Shown here: piece after piece, positions 13,820-24,606 of the stretch
Numbering within the stretch: the first letter of the stretch is position 1
How the letters are laid out: the number at the start of each line of letters is the position of its first letter
Assembly (NCBI GenBank): GCA_028554795.2
Contig: CM068830.1
Span: 111,303,214-111,367,213, forward strand
Direction: 5' to 3'
DNA: 64,000 nucleotides
DNA from: Sinohyriopsis cumingii
Taxonomy: Eukaryota > Mollusca > Bivalvia > Unionida > Unionidae
Program-made: the position numbers and the translations under genes
The notes under the pieces: model-generated
What the model was told of the DNA's origin: nothing
What the model saw: only the letters and a program-made list of their open reading frames with translations
The model's database searches: none

Positions 13820-14440
13820 TAAATATGAGAAATTATAGCAGGTACAACAATCGTTTTCATGACCTCACGACAGTCATTGCTGTCTTTAGTAAATATGCTT
13901 GGGTCATTACTCTCAACAAAAAAGAAATAAAAAGGAACTTCCTTTGTAGAAGCACTGGATAAACACACAGGTACACGAAAGCCTCATACACTCTGGGCAG
14001 ATCATGGAAATTAATTTTATAACAAAGCTGTCTCAGATTGGCTTCAAGAAAATAATATCACCTTGTACAGCACCCATAATCCTTTCCTGGTCACTGTCGT
14101 AGAACGATTTAACAGTTCTCTCCAAAAATCACGTGAAAATGATTCACAAGCAATAATACTAACCGATAATTAGATTTCCTCACATACCTCATTGACCACT
14201 ACAATCATAACTAGTATCGAATTATTCGAATGACTCTTGCAAAACCCTTCTCCATGACCAAATCAACAGATGGCAGAGGCCTTATTTTTCAGATCCTAAT
14301 TCAAAGTAGGGGATCGCGTCAGAATCAGCAGACAAAAAGTTCTCATTCGAAAACGGATACGCTCCCAACTGGATGGAAGAAGCCTTCGACGTCCATACAT
14401 GTCCAAAAATCATTGCAGCAACATTAAACGTATAGTTGTT
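13820..14440 (+). pseudogene. Decayed DDE integrase (relic A)
   Basis: The best-preserved pieces are AVFSKYAWVITL (13,880-13,915), LWADHGN.FYNKAVSDWLQ (13,990-14,050), VVERFNSSLQK (about 14,094-14,126) and, after a gap, NGYAPNWMEEAF near 14,350-14,390. The order is catalytic-core beta strand, second aspartate (ADHG), catalytic glutamate (VERF) and then the SH3-like domain with the GYxPNWxEE signature. This order is typical of Polinton rve integrases. At least five stops or shifts interrupt it. It is clearly different from the element B integrase, which lacks these exact signatures. The N-terminal zinc-binding part is not recognisable. Confidence 0.75.
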
Positions 14441-14460
14441 GTATCCAGTATTCCATTTGG

Positions 14461-16613
14461 TCTAGAATTTATTTAATAAAATTATTTATTCATTTGAAAT
14501 ATAACGTGCTCATCAAAATAACATTCTTGGAAATAGAGAAAATAGAGACCTGAATTTATAGTGAAATATAAAATAAGGATATATTCATGGATTTCGATCC
14601 AAACAAATATTATTGGTACAGGTATATCACCACTTTACGGGCCACCACAGGCATAGCAACGCTTCCAGCGTTGGATTTAATCATGATTTCCACTAAAGTT
14701 ATTCTACATTTTAATCAGTAGGACTTAACTACTTTAATTCAATGATGATTTTGCATTTATTTCGCTATACAGTAAGTTCCGTGTTTTGTATCAATTTCAC
14801 TTTGTATTCTAGGGAAAATATTATGTGCAGAATTTTACAAAGCTTGTTGGTTCTCACATTTTCCAATGCTTATCTTAAGACCATAGAATCATATTATGTA
14901 TGCAACATTGAATGTTGGTTAACATGACGAAAATTTTTCACGAGTTTGATAAATGCTTGTAAAATTAGCACATGTTAACTTTCATGTGATTGGATGACCA
15001 AGGGATAAATTAAAGCTTCGTTTTGATCAGATTTGATGCATATTCTTAATTCACGAAGGTCTCGGATTAGTACAATTATGACCGAGAACCATGCTGAGCA
15101 GACATTGATAAAATTTGTTAAAGTTTTTTATATCATCAAAATATTAGATAAGTATGAGGACGTTCCTGCTGTACGTATGCCATTGAGGCAAACATTTATA
15201 TGATTGGCTAAGCTTGTTGCCACTCTGTAGACTTCTGATACTTGTTAATTTACTGACAATTGGCATAACGTACATAACATGTTGACTGCCTTCCTGGGAT
15301 GATGTAGGTTTGGCAGGTCCGAGTCTCAAAACAGATGAACATGGGGTTAAGGTTTTACTAACATATTTCTGGCTTCTGTGCTTGAATTATTGTGCATGAA
15401 TGTTTTGGACACGGAAAACAAGAAATTTGTTATATGTCTCTATTTCTCCTGATGGTGACGATTTATTAGTTAGCTAATATTCGTAACATTTCTTCATACC
15501 AACATTTCATGTGGCATTCGAAAAGGTTTTAACAGTGTTTTCATAAATTCATCAAAACAGATATATTAACCATATGATGGAAAGTCTCAAATGAAAGATT
15601 AAATGTGCGAACAGCTCGCATAACCTGTTAAATAATTATTTGTATTTATTCACTAAAAAGCTCCTATCATTTGAAATCTTTCCATGGTTTTACACATGGA
15701 GTGGGTAGGGGGCATTGTCCCCTATATTTTCATACCTAAGACAGTGAACTGCAGAAATATGATGTAGAGGCAGCCAGACATGTTATTTTAGCGTATCAAG
15801 ACCACTATATAAAATATACAGTTGGTCCAGCTACTAGCACCAAACCCCGATATAAAATAACACATTGTACAGAAGCTACATAACTGTACGATTGAGAACC
15901 ATCTTGGTAGAGCTAAGACTCTGAATGCAGTTAGGCAGAGGTATTACTGATATTTCCAAACGGATGAGGTGGCAAGATGGTGCTAGATTTGAGAGTTGTG
16001 CGCACGTTCTAAATACAGACCATGTCAAAAACAAGCTACTTTGCAAAGAATAACAACTGAAATGAATCATAAAGATACAATAATTAGCATGGCCGAGTTT
16101 GAGATTGCTGAAATGGAAAATACTCGACGATCTGAGCAAACACATGGCACCGGGGTGGAGGTGGGGGTGGGGGGTTTAAATGCATTTAAAGTCGAGTAAT
16201 TTCTTTTAAAAAAACAAGGACCTATATAAATACCAAAACCAAGCATTTTTTTCCTCACGTCACAATCTCAACGACGTGTACCTTTTTAGTAGTAACATTA
16301 ATATTATATCGGTTTTTGATATAGGTCACTGCTTTCTAGCCCGCATTAATATTCTCTTGCTTTGGACGCCGGCTGGTAACTTTCATGGATTATAACTCAG
16401 TGGGTGACATGAATATACATTGATATGAGGTCAAAGTCATGGGAGGAGGTAGAAGGCCGGGACCTATATCAGTAACATGCGTATGAAACCACCATTTCAC
16501 AAGTACAAAGTTTGTATAAACCTCGATAAAGATCTTGATACCCAAATTACTGTGAAGTATTGGTGTCCTCGTAATAATGTCCCAAAAGTGAGCAGCACAT
16601 TTTAATACACATA
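14461..16613. other. Host non-coding DNA
   Basis: AT-rich sequence with no supportable gene. It contains the second copy of the 38-bp repeat at about 16,350-16,387. A short G-rich stretch (GGTGGAGGTGGGGGTGGGG) lies near 16,152-16,172. Confidence 0.55.
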
Positions 16614-16738
16614 CATGCATGCATACATACATACACACACACACATACACACACACATACATACACACACATACATACATACATACATACATACATACAT
16701 ACATACATACATACATACATACATACATACATACATAG
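16614..16738 (-). repeat. (CATA)n microsatellite forming the tail of a LINE
   Basis: A long run of CATA, interspersed with CACA at its left end, fills this interval. It begins exactly where the reverse-transcriptase-type frame on the minus strand ends. Many LINEs end in simple repeats, so this is probably the 3' tail of the element annotated next, expanded as a microsatellite. ORFs across it are low-complexity artefacts. Confidence 0.85.
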
Positions 16739-17400
16739 ATGTTGGTTGACCAACGGGCTCGAAGAAGTCAATCCTGCGCTGCTCTTCACAGATGGGTCCT
16801 CGTGTGGCTGATGAGTCCGATACGAGATGCACATGTCCTGGAGCAGTGTGCACAGTGGAAGCATAGGTTGGTTCATGGCGTTGAGGCCTTCCTGCGTTCT
16901 CTGGCGTCGGCGACTTTCGTTATGTGGGAATCCTCGAAGATGTTGCACCCATTACCAACAGCTGCACGCCAGCCATGTCTATCCTTGGCGCAGGACTCGA
17001 GGTTTGTAACAGATATCGAGCAGTACCCCAGGCTGTCCTTGATGGAGTCTTTGAATCTTTGCTTATTTCGACCAATTTTTCTGTGTCCACTAGATAGAGC
17101 TCCATACAAAATCTGACGTGGCATTCGAGACTCCTCCATACGGAAGACATGACCCGTCCACCAGAATTGGGCTCTCGTGACCATCGCTTCAATACTGGTT
17201 AACCCAGCTCTATCCAACACTTCTAGGTTCGTCACTCTGTCTTGCCATCTAACATAGAGGATTATGGATCAAGCACAGGGCTGTCATTTGGAAGTGTTCA
17301 AATTGCTTGATGTGCCTCTTGTATGAAGTGCAGGTCTCACATCCATGTAGGAGGCTTGTTAGCACGCCATCCATCCATCCACCCATCCACCCAGACAGAC
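16739..17400 (-). pseudogene. LINE ORF2 C-terminal fragment
   Basis: The minus-strand frame reads HGCETCTSYKRHIKQFEHFQ (about 17,290-17,350), then after a stop VTNLEVLDRAGLTSIEAM (about 17,180-17,235), WWTGHVFRME, LYGALSSGHRK, and then SCAKDRHGWRAAV. It ends in a C2H2-like motif (HCAHCSR...SHTRTH) at about 16,795-16,840. This is the far C-terminal region of non-LTR retrotransposon ORF2, downstream of the reverse transcriptase domain, and is common in invertebrate and fish genomes. The copy is 5'-truncated and has stops, so it is inactive. Confidence 0.75.
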
Positions 17401-17470
17401 AGACATACACACATGCAAGCATACATACATACATCCAGGCATGCATGCATGCATACATACATACATACAT
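17355..17470. repeat. Compound (CATC/CAGA/CATA/CATG)n microsatellite
   Basis: Successive tetranucleotide blocks run CCAT, CAGA, CATA and CATG. They border the 5' side of the LINE fragment. No coding meaning is inferred. Confidence 0.85.
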
Positions 17471-19540
17471 ATCTCACGATTATTTTTGTATTATAAAGAG
17501 TTTTAAATAAGAAGGGTATGTGAACTGTTGTTTAGTCATACTATCGTGCATACCAAACGTATATAGAGCTTAGACTGATATAAGGACCATAGATTTTCTA
17601 CAAGCAATATTGAATAAGATAATGAAATTAAAATCAATTTGATATTTCTTTACAGTTAGATACTTATTCTTGTCTCCTTTTAAGACTTTGAAGTATTCGC
17701 TATCGAGGCGCATGCAGAAAAAAAGTTGCAAAAAGTGATTGGCAGAAAGAATATTTAGTTTTAGCGGGGTATAATCTGTCGGAATATATAATATTTCTTT
17801 TACAAATATCTGATACGATTAAGAATGTAAGAGACAAAAAAGAATATCTTAGATTGTTATGCTGACAGGAAAATTTATTTTGTATATCAACGAAGCGGGC
17901 ATAATGGAGGTCATTTTCTTCTTTGGCATACCAATCTAAGATATTTGTGTCAAGTACATTGCTGACTCGTATCAGATGCAGCGAAATTCGGCACATTCGG
18001 TAGACTAGACATTGAGGAACCTAAATTTGTTTATGTGGGTCATTTATTGTAATATTTATTATTTAATTTCCGTCTGCCATAAACGTTCTGATGATATCTA
18101 AGCATACTCTCTGCCATCTGTGTGGGTTGGGTGGGGTGGGGTGGGGGTGGCACTAAATATAATGCTATTGTTGACGCTTAAGAAGTTGAACAATAAAAAT
18201 AATTATAATTGTTTCAAACAGGCAAGTAGATTAGTAAAGCCAACATACATAAACGTTTTATGGCAACAGTGTGTCGGAATCAAATTATTTCTTAAAAGAG
18301 ATCAGCACTTTAATATGAATATGTTATTTCAAAAACGGATTGACATTATAATTTGGACATTATTACGAGAACAATGTTTCCTTATAAAATTATTATTAAA
18401 ATGAGATACAAATTCAAATAACGGTACAAACAATTTGAAAGACAGGGTATCGATAAAAATGACTTAAAATTTGTAATATGCAAAGTTCCTTTTAAAACAG
18501 GATTTATCTAATAATGTAATACTCAATATTTGTACAAAATATTCTCATAAATGCTCTCTCAGTTGGGATTAAAGATACAACACCCATCCACATTATTATT
18601 AGTACAAGTTGTCTTCATAAATGAGATGAACACTTTAACATTAACTTATCCCAAAATCTGATTGATGTATTAATTTACTAATTAGTAAGTACACAAGATA
18701 TCCTTAGAAAGTTGTCATTAAAATTGGAGTCAACACAGTAGTTAAGCTAATTATTATACTTGTTGTTACAACGTTTTCTCTTACATGGGATTTACAATTT
18801 AATTCAGTTTCACAGCTTATATTTCAAACATTTCTTACACAAGATCCATTTTAATTAATCAAAGGTTAAATGGATCGTCCCGGTCCTTGGTGTCCAGTTG
18901 AGACACAAAAATGATACGTTTGAGGATGATCAAACAGGCATTTCGTGAGTAATTAAATTCTGAGTTAATATATAATTTCAGACAGAATTTTCTTCATGAG
19001 ACATTCTGACAAGACCAACTTAATTGGCTTACATCATTGTAACTATCTGAGATATGTATAGATGAATTAGATAAAGAGGTGCTACGTTATACATTGAATG
19101 AGATGTCAAACAAGGAATTATTGGAAGAATATTGTATTCTGGGAATATTTTATCTGTAAAATAGGATACATCGTTCGATATACAGGTCATTTGGAGGACA
19201 ACTTGCTTGATAAAAGTGTCTTTAAAGAAGGGACATTATTTTAACATAAACATTTTGCAAGGAGAAGATTAATTGAAAAAGCGATGAAATAGTTATAAAT
19301 GGTTAAATATTGTGAGGACAAAGTGTACTCATAAAATTCGCTTCAACATGATATCAATTACCAATTATTGTGGGTACATGGTGTCCTCGTAAAATTATAC
19401 ATTAAAAATATTAATTTGCAAATTATAAAGAGAGAATCTAAAATCTTGGACATGTGACTCAGAGCAGGAACTAAGAGTCGATATTACGCAAGTGTAAGCC
19501 AATATGTACTTTCAAAAATTAAAATAACCTATGATAAAAA

Positions 19541-19545
<5 letters not shown>
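17471..19545. other. Host non-coding DNA with degenerate repeats
   Basis: AT-rich sequence without genes. From about 18,370 to 19,400 there are seven loose copies of a motif like ACAA.xTgTCCTcaTAAAAtt at irregular spacing (about 18,371, 18,535, 18,604, 18,693, 19,198, 19,319 and 19,375). They may be remnants of a diverged tandem array. Confidence 0.45.
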
Positions 19546-19575
<30 letters not shown>

Positions 19576-19576
19576 A
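19546..19576 (+). repeat. (GA)n microsatellite
   Basis: An uninterrupted GAGAGA run, followed by a short GATG/GGAC repeat. Confidence 0.9.
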
Positions 19577-19875
19577 GATGGATGGATGGACGGATGGACG
19601 GATAGAGAGACTAGTTACAATCAATGACAGGTACCACGGCGAACGCTCTTTCCACTTATGCCACCGCACCTATCGGCCTGGCTTCGATCTGGTTCATGAC
19701 ATAAACCACTTTCAGAATTGTTGTCATTATAGATCAAACCGGATGAGTGACTCTGGCCTGGTTTAAAACAAGGGCGCCGCCTTCGAAGAAAAGTAAGACT
19801 TGCGTGACGGCAGGGCCGGACTGGGGAGAGAATCCGGACCATACTACCCCACCATGAGTACAAACACTCTCGTAC

Positions 19876-20136
19876 GGGGCCCCGAGTGGCCGAGTGGTCT
19901 AAAGCGCTCTCCGTTACGGATCACTGCCAACTCACTTCTGTCTGCGTGGGTTCGAGTCTCGGATTCAGCTAATGTGGGTATGTGAGAAAGCTTACCAATA
20001 GCTTCTCGTGGGTCGGTGGTTCTTTCTGGGGTTTTCTCGGATTCTTTCTCCACCATTAATACTGGCCGCCATATATAGCATATCGTGTGCTGAAAAATGA
20101 CGTTAAACCTTGCAACAGCAACAACAACAACAACAC
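19876..20136 (+). mobile_element. tRNA-derived SINE (family I), full length
   Basis: The head has a tRNA-like A box (TGGCCGAGTGGT) and B box (GGTTCGAGTCT), resembling a tRNA-Leu-type promoter for RNA polymerase III. The body includes ACTGGCCGCCATATAT, and the tail ends GTTAAAC then (AAC)n. The same sequence occurs inverted at 56,976-57,227, and a tail fragment is near 60,750-60,815. Imperfect flanking repeats (AACACTCTCGTAC and AACACATTCGTAC) look like an aged target-site duplication. Confidence 0.85.
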
Positions 20137-20874
20137 ATTCGTACAATCACGTGTGACTTGGAATTTGACCATTGTTTATTGAGTATTATGCACAATCTGA
20201 GTAAAAGACTAACTTTTGCTTTGTTTCCCTTTCGAGGACAGTCAAGGTCCTTTTGAAATGTTGGACCCCCCTCTAGCACTTGGCTCAGCTACTCATGTGT
20301 CCGTCTTGAAATGTTGAAACGTTTTTATTTCTTGTTGGGACCACTTCTGAACACTTGGATGATACTATTACTATGGTATGGAGATATGGTTACGTCATCG
20401 TTGCCAGGGACGCATTAGCCGCATGAACACAAATTATATTATTAAGATATAATCAAACCATATTTCCATTTAGCACAGAGACATGTAAACGTTTTATACA
20501 CCCATGAGACGTTACAGTTGATATATTGACTTTGATTTGCTGAAATAAAATCGTTATGATATACATACCTCAGGTAAGCTCCGTTAAAATTTCTCTCTGA
20601 CAGACATATAGGCAGAAGAATGATCTATTTGCGCATGTCATGTACACCAAGGCTTAAAGGCCCACTAAGTTTACTAGACTATATTTGTAATTTTCCAATT
20701 ATAATCGTGCTAATATGTAGTACAACAGGAAAGTAGAAAAGGGTGATACCTGGTTGTCACGTAGATAAATATTTATTGCTCTTTACATTGCATATAAAAG
20801 AGTTGGCAACTGTCCAGATATATACCAGCTGAATAACAACAATACGCGTACCACACAGTGACATGTCAGAGATT

Positions 20875-21198
20875 TGAGTGTGTGTGTATGTGACTTGGAT
20901 TTTTAACGTAGCTTTAAAAAAATTTCAGTCATATCGCTACAATGTCTGCAGTGTGGCAGTTTATAGTAATGTCTAGCACTGGGACACCATGCCGCAGACA
21001 TGTAGGATGATATCCTACCCATTCACATTATCCTAACACTAGGCCGACCAGTCCTAACACTAACCTCTTAATACTGAGCGCCTAGCGAGGTAGCTGTTAG
21101 TGCCATTTTTATATGTCTTTGGTATGACCCGGCCGGGGATCGAACCCACGACCTCCCGCATCCGAGGCGGACGCTCTAACCAGTAGGCCACCGGAGCG
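20875..21198 (-). mobile_element. tRNA-derived SINE (family II), full length with target duplication
   Basis: A perfect 10-bp direct repeat, GTCAGAGATT, flanks the element at 20,865-20,874 and 21,199-21,208. The minus-strand head holds an A-box-like TGGCCTACTGGTTAGAGC and the B box GGTTCGATCCC. The body is shared with 2,222-2,497 and 62,478-62,720. The tail on the left is a GT-rich simple repeat. This is the best-preserved copy of the family in the window. Confidence 0.9.
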
Positions 21199-21775
21199 GT
21201 CAGAGATTAGAAGATATATACTGTGTAGACAAACGATTAGAGCAATATAGAAAGATTTTCCAAATAACTTACCCGTGTTCGATATGAGTAATAAATTGAA
21301 AAAAGCACCTCTTTATCGAGAGCAAGTATATGACACATTCCAATGCCTCGGTTTACGTTTACCTGTTGGAACAAGTAAATAGCTATTGATTATAAAGACA
21401 TATTTGCTTTTTAGAATGAAATGCAGACTGATTGCTGCCGTAGCATCTATAATATATTATCAGTTTATATAGAAAGAATCTCGCCTTTAAATGCTATAGA
21501 AATCTTGACGTGTCAGACAATTATTTAATTCCTTCATCATTAATATTTCTTTATTAATGGAATTGTTCCAAAAAGGATTGTATAATGCTGTGACAGTATA
21601 CAATTTTTCACACCAAAAAGAAAGTTGATCCCTTCTTAAATGTCATGACATTTTCATGAAGTATTAATACATTAATATTTTTTAATCAGATAGAAATTAA
21701 ATGAAAACAATATTGTTCTTGTTTATTTATTAGTGTGCCTCTGGAAATGTATCATGTAATCAATGCTGTTAGAAT

Positions 21776-22104
21776 ATGTACAATTATATCGATATTCCAT
21801 TTGTACAAGTATATCAATATTCCATTTGTACAAGTATATCAATATTCCATTTGTACAATTATATCAATATTCCATTTGTACAAGTATATCAATATTCCAT
21901 TTGTACAAGTATATCAATATTCCATTTGTACAAGTTTATCAATATTCCATTTGTACAAGTATATCAATATTCCATTTGTACAACTATATCAATATTCCAT
22001 TTGTACAAGTACATCAATATTCCATTTGTACAAGTTTATCAATATTCCATTTGTACAAGTATATCAATATTCCATTTGTACAAGTATATCAATATTCCAT
22101 TTGT
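21776..22104 (+). repeat. Minisatellite, 25-bp unit x 13
   Basis: The unit is close to TATATCAATATTCCATTTGTACAAG-like sequence with 1-2 base variants between copies; 13 copies of the core TTCCATTTGT are counted. Because 25 is not a multiple of three and the unit lacks stops, all three plus-strand frames stay open, producing spurious repetitive ORFs. Confidence 0.95.
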
Positions 22105-22175
22105 CTGCTTTTTTTTTTGTGCACATGATACCAGAACCTGGATCTAAAATAAGCTATAAGCGCTGCTTTCGGGTG

Positions 22176-22178
<3 letters not shown>

Positions 22179-22238
<60 letters not shown>
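22179..22238 (+). repeat. (GA)n(GACA)n microsatellite
   Basis: A GAGA run followed by five to six GACA/CAGA units, just right of the minisatellite. Confidence 0.9.
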
Positions 22239-23249
22239 TGAGACTTACCATAAAGACTATTATTTATTACCCATTTCTATGTTTTTTTTACTGGTCTATT
22301 AGACAGTCTGCTGCCTTACCAACTCGCACAGTGATATAGAAATGTTGACGGAGGGTAGAGCGGCCTTCAGAAATTTTACTATTAAATGATATCTATTTAT
22401 ACCCCTATTAATAGCTTTTATTTAACACGAAGACAGAAACAAAAACAAAGAAAGTATTAAATTGATTGCAGTAGGTGTATTCCTCTTTACAAATAAATGT
22501 ACCGTACAGGTCTTGATCCTATGGGACTTGTACACTTAACGTTTGCGAAGTTCAACTTCTTGGTTTTTGTACGTTACTTCTACAACTGTCTTGAAATGTA
22601 ACTCCTATCAATTTAACAAGGGAATATTAGTTTTAATAATTTCGATAGCTTACATACGTGAACAATATGATAGGTGGCGATGTTTTCTTTTGTCGTTAAA
22701 ATATAAAACATGGGATACCTAAAGCCTGAGAAACACCTTACTCTTAAACCTGTTTATTGCATTTCGAGCTTTTGCACTCATTTATTAATCAAAAAAATCG
22801 GAGGAAAGTTGAGTAACGTGTACAGTTAATATCTTGTCACAGTATACATCGCTTAGTGCCAATATAGGTAATATGTAAGGTATGTATATAAATATGCCGA
22901 GGAAAAGATGGAAACGTGCATGCAATTTCCCGATTCAAAGCGCTGACATAAAATTGTTGGTCATTTTCAAACCCTTTCGTCTATTGAAGCTTGTTTACTT
23001 TTCAATTTGTTAGATAACATAAGCTATTTTTCTTCTTTCTGCTTTCTTTGTGTATTGCTCATTTGTTACCCTGTTTTGCGTGTAGCAAAACGTAGTTCTA
23101 GCAATAGAGTCGAAACATGCTTAGGTTCTACATATCTTTCAGTTAGTCTTTCTAATGTTCAGTTGCAGACACGGTAAATTCAAAATGATGCTCCAAAAAC
23201 GTGACGTAGTAATTGCTGATAAATAAAATCGAGACAATCTGATGGTATG
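22239..23249. other. Host non-coding DNA flanking element B
   Basis: AT-rich with stops in all frames. I see nothing functional. It forms the left flank of the Polinton insertion. Confidence 0.6.
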
Positions 23250-23255
23250 TATATT
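23250..23255 (+). repeat. Target-site duplication, left (TATATT)
   Basis: TATATT lies immediately outside the left terminal repeat and is repeated exactly at 40,076-40,081. A 6-bp duplication is the known signature of Polinton integration. Confidence 0.95.
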
Positions 23256-23568
23256 AGTAGTAAATGGGGTGAGATTAGCGTCAATGGGAATTAGCATTAC
23301 AGAGACCCCTGGGTCAGATTAGCGTCAAGGGAAATTTAACATGGAGAAAAATCGTGGGTCAGATTAGCGTCAAGGGAAATTAACATGGAGAAAAATCGTG
23401 GGACGGTTTAGCGTCAAAGGAATTTAAACAGGGTGGGACTTTACAGCGTCAAGGGAAATTGAACATGGGATTTTTTTTTTTTTTAATTTTTTTAAAAAAG
23501 GGGTAGGCAATGGAAAGGCTATCTCTTTTCGAGAAATATGGCTGACCCTGAAAAGGGCCTTTGGGTTT
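23256..23568 (+). repeat. Left terminal inverted repeat of element B
   Basis: It matches the reverse complement of 39,761-40,075 with only a few differences, mostly in an AT tract. The outer ~200 bp consists of about five subrepeats of 35-46 bp, each with a GGGxxxGATTAGCGTCAAGGG-type core. The inner edge contains a histone-like hairpin (23,544-23,559), so each terminal repeat carries one such 3'-end signal. Confidence 0.95.
23544..23559 (-). terminator. Histone-type 3' stem-loop 1 (left terminal repeat)
   Basis: On the minus strand it reads GGCCCT-TTTC-AGGGTC, a 6-bp stem (one G-U pair) with a TTTC loop. CCCAAA precedes it, and TCTCGAAAAGAGATAG, resembling a histone downstream element, follows about 12 nt later. 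It lies downstream of the minus-strand accessory gene 23,617-23,977. Confidence 0.8.
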
Positions 23569-23616
23569 TCTTCTTCTTCTTCTGCTTCTAGTTTCTTCTT
23601 TTTCTCCACCAAGTTC

Positions 23617-23977
23617 TTATTTTATCTCCAACACTCTTTCTCTTCTTTTCTTTCTTTTTTTCTCCTGCTCTTCTTTCTTCTTCTCTTCCTCCTCTTCTTT
23701 CTTCCTCTTTTCATTTTCTTCTTCTTTTTCAATTTTTTTATTCCATGCTCTCATCCTTATCCTTTCCTCTTCATCCTCCTTCTCCTCCTTTATTTCTTTC
23801 AACAGATCACTGATGATTTACCTTCATTTTTCGTAAATTGTTTATCTCCATCTTCACTCGATGGGGACTATAAGAATAGTGATCCTCGTTTAGGTTAACC
23901 AACATTTGCTCTATCATTCCTAAATTGTCGAGGACGTTTAGCAATTTTTCCATTTTGTCCATTTGGTTAGAAGCCAT
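23617..23977 (-). pseudogene. Terminal accessory gene 1 of B, frameshifted
   Basis: An ATG at 23,977 opens a 56-codon frame (MASNQMDKMEKLLNVLDN...) ending at TGA 23,807-23,809. A second frame, displaced by +1 and extremely rich in lysine and glutamate, continues to 23,617. The two overlap by a few bases around the TGA, so a +1 shift would link them; a one-base change is equally possible. The upstream region has the shared accessory promoter motif (24,041-24,067) and a TATAAGAACCC box. The 3' side ends in histone-type hairpin 1. The Lys/Glu half is probably a coiled coil. Its counterpart by position in B' (54,095-54,676) has little sequence similarity. The function is unknown. Confidence 0.5.
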
Positions 23978-24040
23978 CTTCTTTTTTTATTCTTTGCAGA
24001 GTGGTTTGAACGACGAATACTGTGGGTTCTTATACGAAAA

Positions 24041-24067
24041 GCGCGGACGTGAAGGAAAACATCCCCC
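24041..24067 (-). promoter_or_regulatory. Shared accessory-gene promoter motif, gene 1
   Basis: The minus strand reads GGGGGATGTTTTCCTTCACG then TCCGCGC. The same block occurs upstream of accessory genes 2 and 3 and of their relatives in B'. It is followed after 4-6 bases by a TATAAGAAC-like box and, about 60 bases further on, the ATG at 23,977. Confidence 0.75.
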
Positions 24068-24097
24068 TACTTTTTCATTTCATATAATAAGACCCAA

Positions 24098-24440
24098 ACT
24101 ATACTCTCCACATACGCTAAGAAACAATAAACAAAGTCCATAATCTACTATCCACACAATCTTACGTGAGCGCTTACAAAACCCTAACTATACTCTCCAC
24201 ATACGCTAAGAAACAATTAACAAAATCGATAATCTACTATCCACACAATCGTACGTGAGCGCTTACAAAACCCAAACTACACTCTCCACATACGCTAAGA
24301 AACAATAAACAAAATCCATAATCTACTATCCACACAATCGTACGTGAGCGCTTACAAAACCCTAACTATACTCTTCACCTACGCTAAGAAACAATAAAGA
24401 AACCCATAATCTACTATTCACATACCTTAGCTCTTACAAG
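24098..24440 (+). repeat. 89-bp tandem repeat, about four copies
   Basis: The phrase ACTATACTCTCCACATACGC (third copy ACTACACTC...) recurs at 24,098, 24,187, 24,276 and, diverged, 24,365, a spacing of 89 bases each time. Each unit also holds TACGTGAGCGCTTACAAAAC. It lies between accessory genes 1 and 2. Loosely related GTAAGCGCTCA phrases occur in the same spacers of B' without the regular array. Confidence 0.9.
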
Positions 24441-24558
24441 CACCAACACACAAACACATACCCTCACACTATCTTAAAAAAGAGTTAGTGTTTATATTCA
24501 CACTACTCTACCTACACATTGGCAAATTGATGGTTATTTCTTTTCTAGAGTATTGGGT

Positions 24559-24574
24559 AGCCCTGAAAAGGGCT
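24559..24574 (-). terminator. Histone-type 3' stem-loop 2
   Basis: On the minus strand it reads AGCCCT-TTTC-AGGGCT, a perfect 6-bp stem with a TTTC loop. It is followed by ACCCAAT and then CTCTAGAAAAGAAATA, a purine-rich downstream element. It lies about 35 bases after the stop of the gene at 24,607-24,984. Confidence 0.85.
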
Positions 24575-24606
24575 GTTTTTTTGTTTGGAACTTCATGGAC
24601 ACCTGG

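Larger units (their letters stand above)
7830..14460. mobile_element. Relic A: very old, decayed Polinton/Maverick
   Basis: This stretch contains recognisable but heavily interrupted pieces of a polymerase B (minus strand), a capsid protein, a hydrophobic/basic virion protein and an integrase (all plus strand). The divergent layout, with polB on one strand and virion genes on the other, fits Polintons. The protein motifs differ from those of elements B and C, so it is a separate lineage. Terminal repeats were not found and the outer limits are approximate. GC content is slightly higher than the flanking DNA. Confidence 0.75.

Noticed and set aside
16390..16948. Minus-strand ORFs with long MYVCMYVC repeats
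   Set aside because: Translation of a (CATA)n microsatellite, not protein-coding.
19876..19975. Possible tRNA-Leu gene
   Set aside because: The A and B boxes belong to the head of a SINE with an (AAC)n tail, also found inverted at 56,976-57,227; no proper acceptor stem closes.
21130..21198. Possible tRNA gene on the minus strand
   Set aside because: Head of SINE family II with a long body and target duplication; not an independent tRNA.
21735..22241. Three overlapping long plus-strand ORFs with repeated YQYSICT-type peptides
   Set aside because: They are produced by a 25-bp minisatellite without stops that keeps every frame open.
24041..24440. CRISPR-like spaced repeats
   Set aside because: The 89-base units are contiguous tandem copies without unique spacers, in animal DNA.
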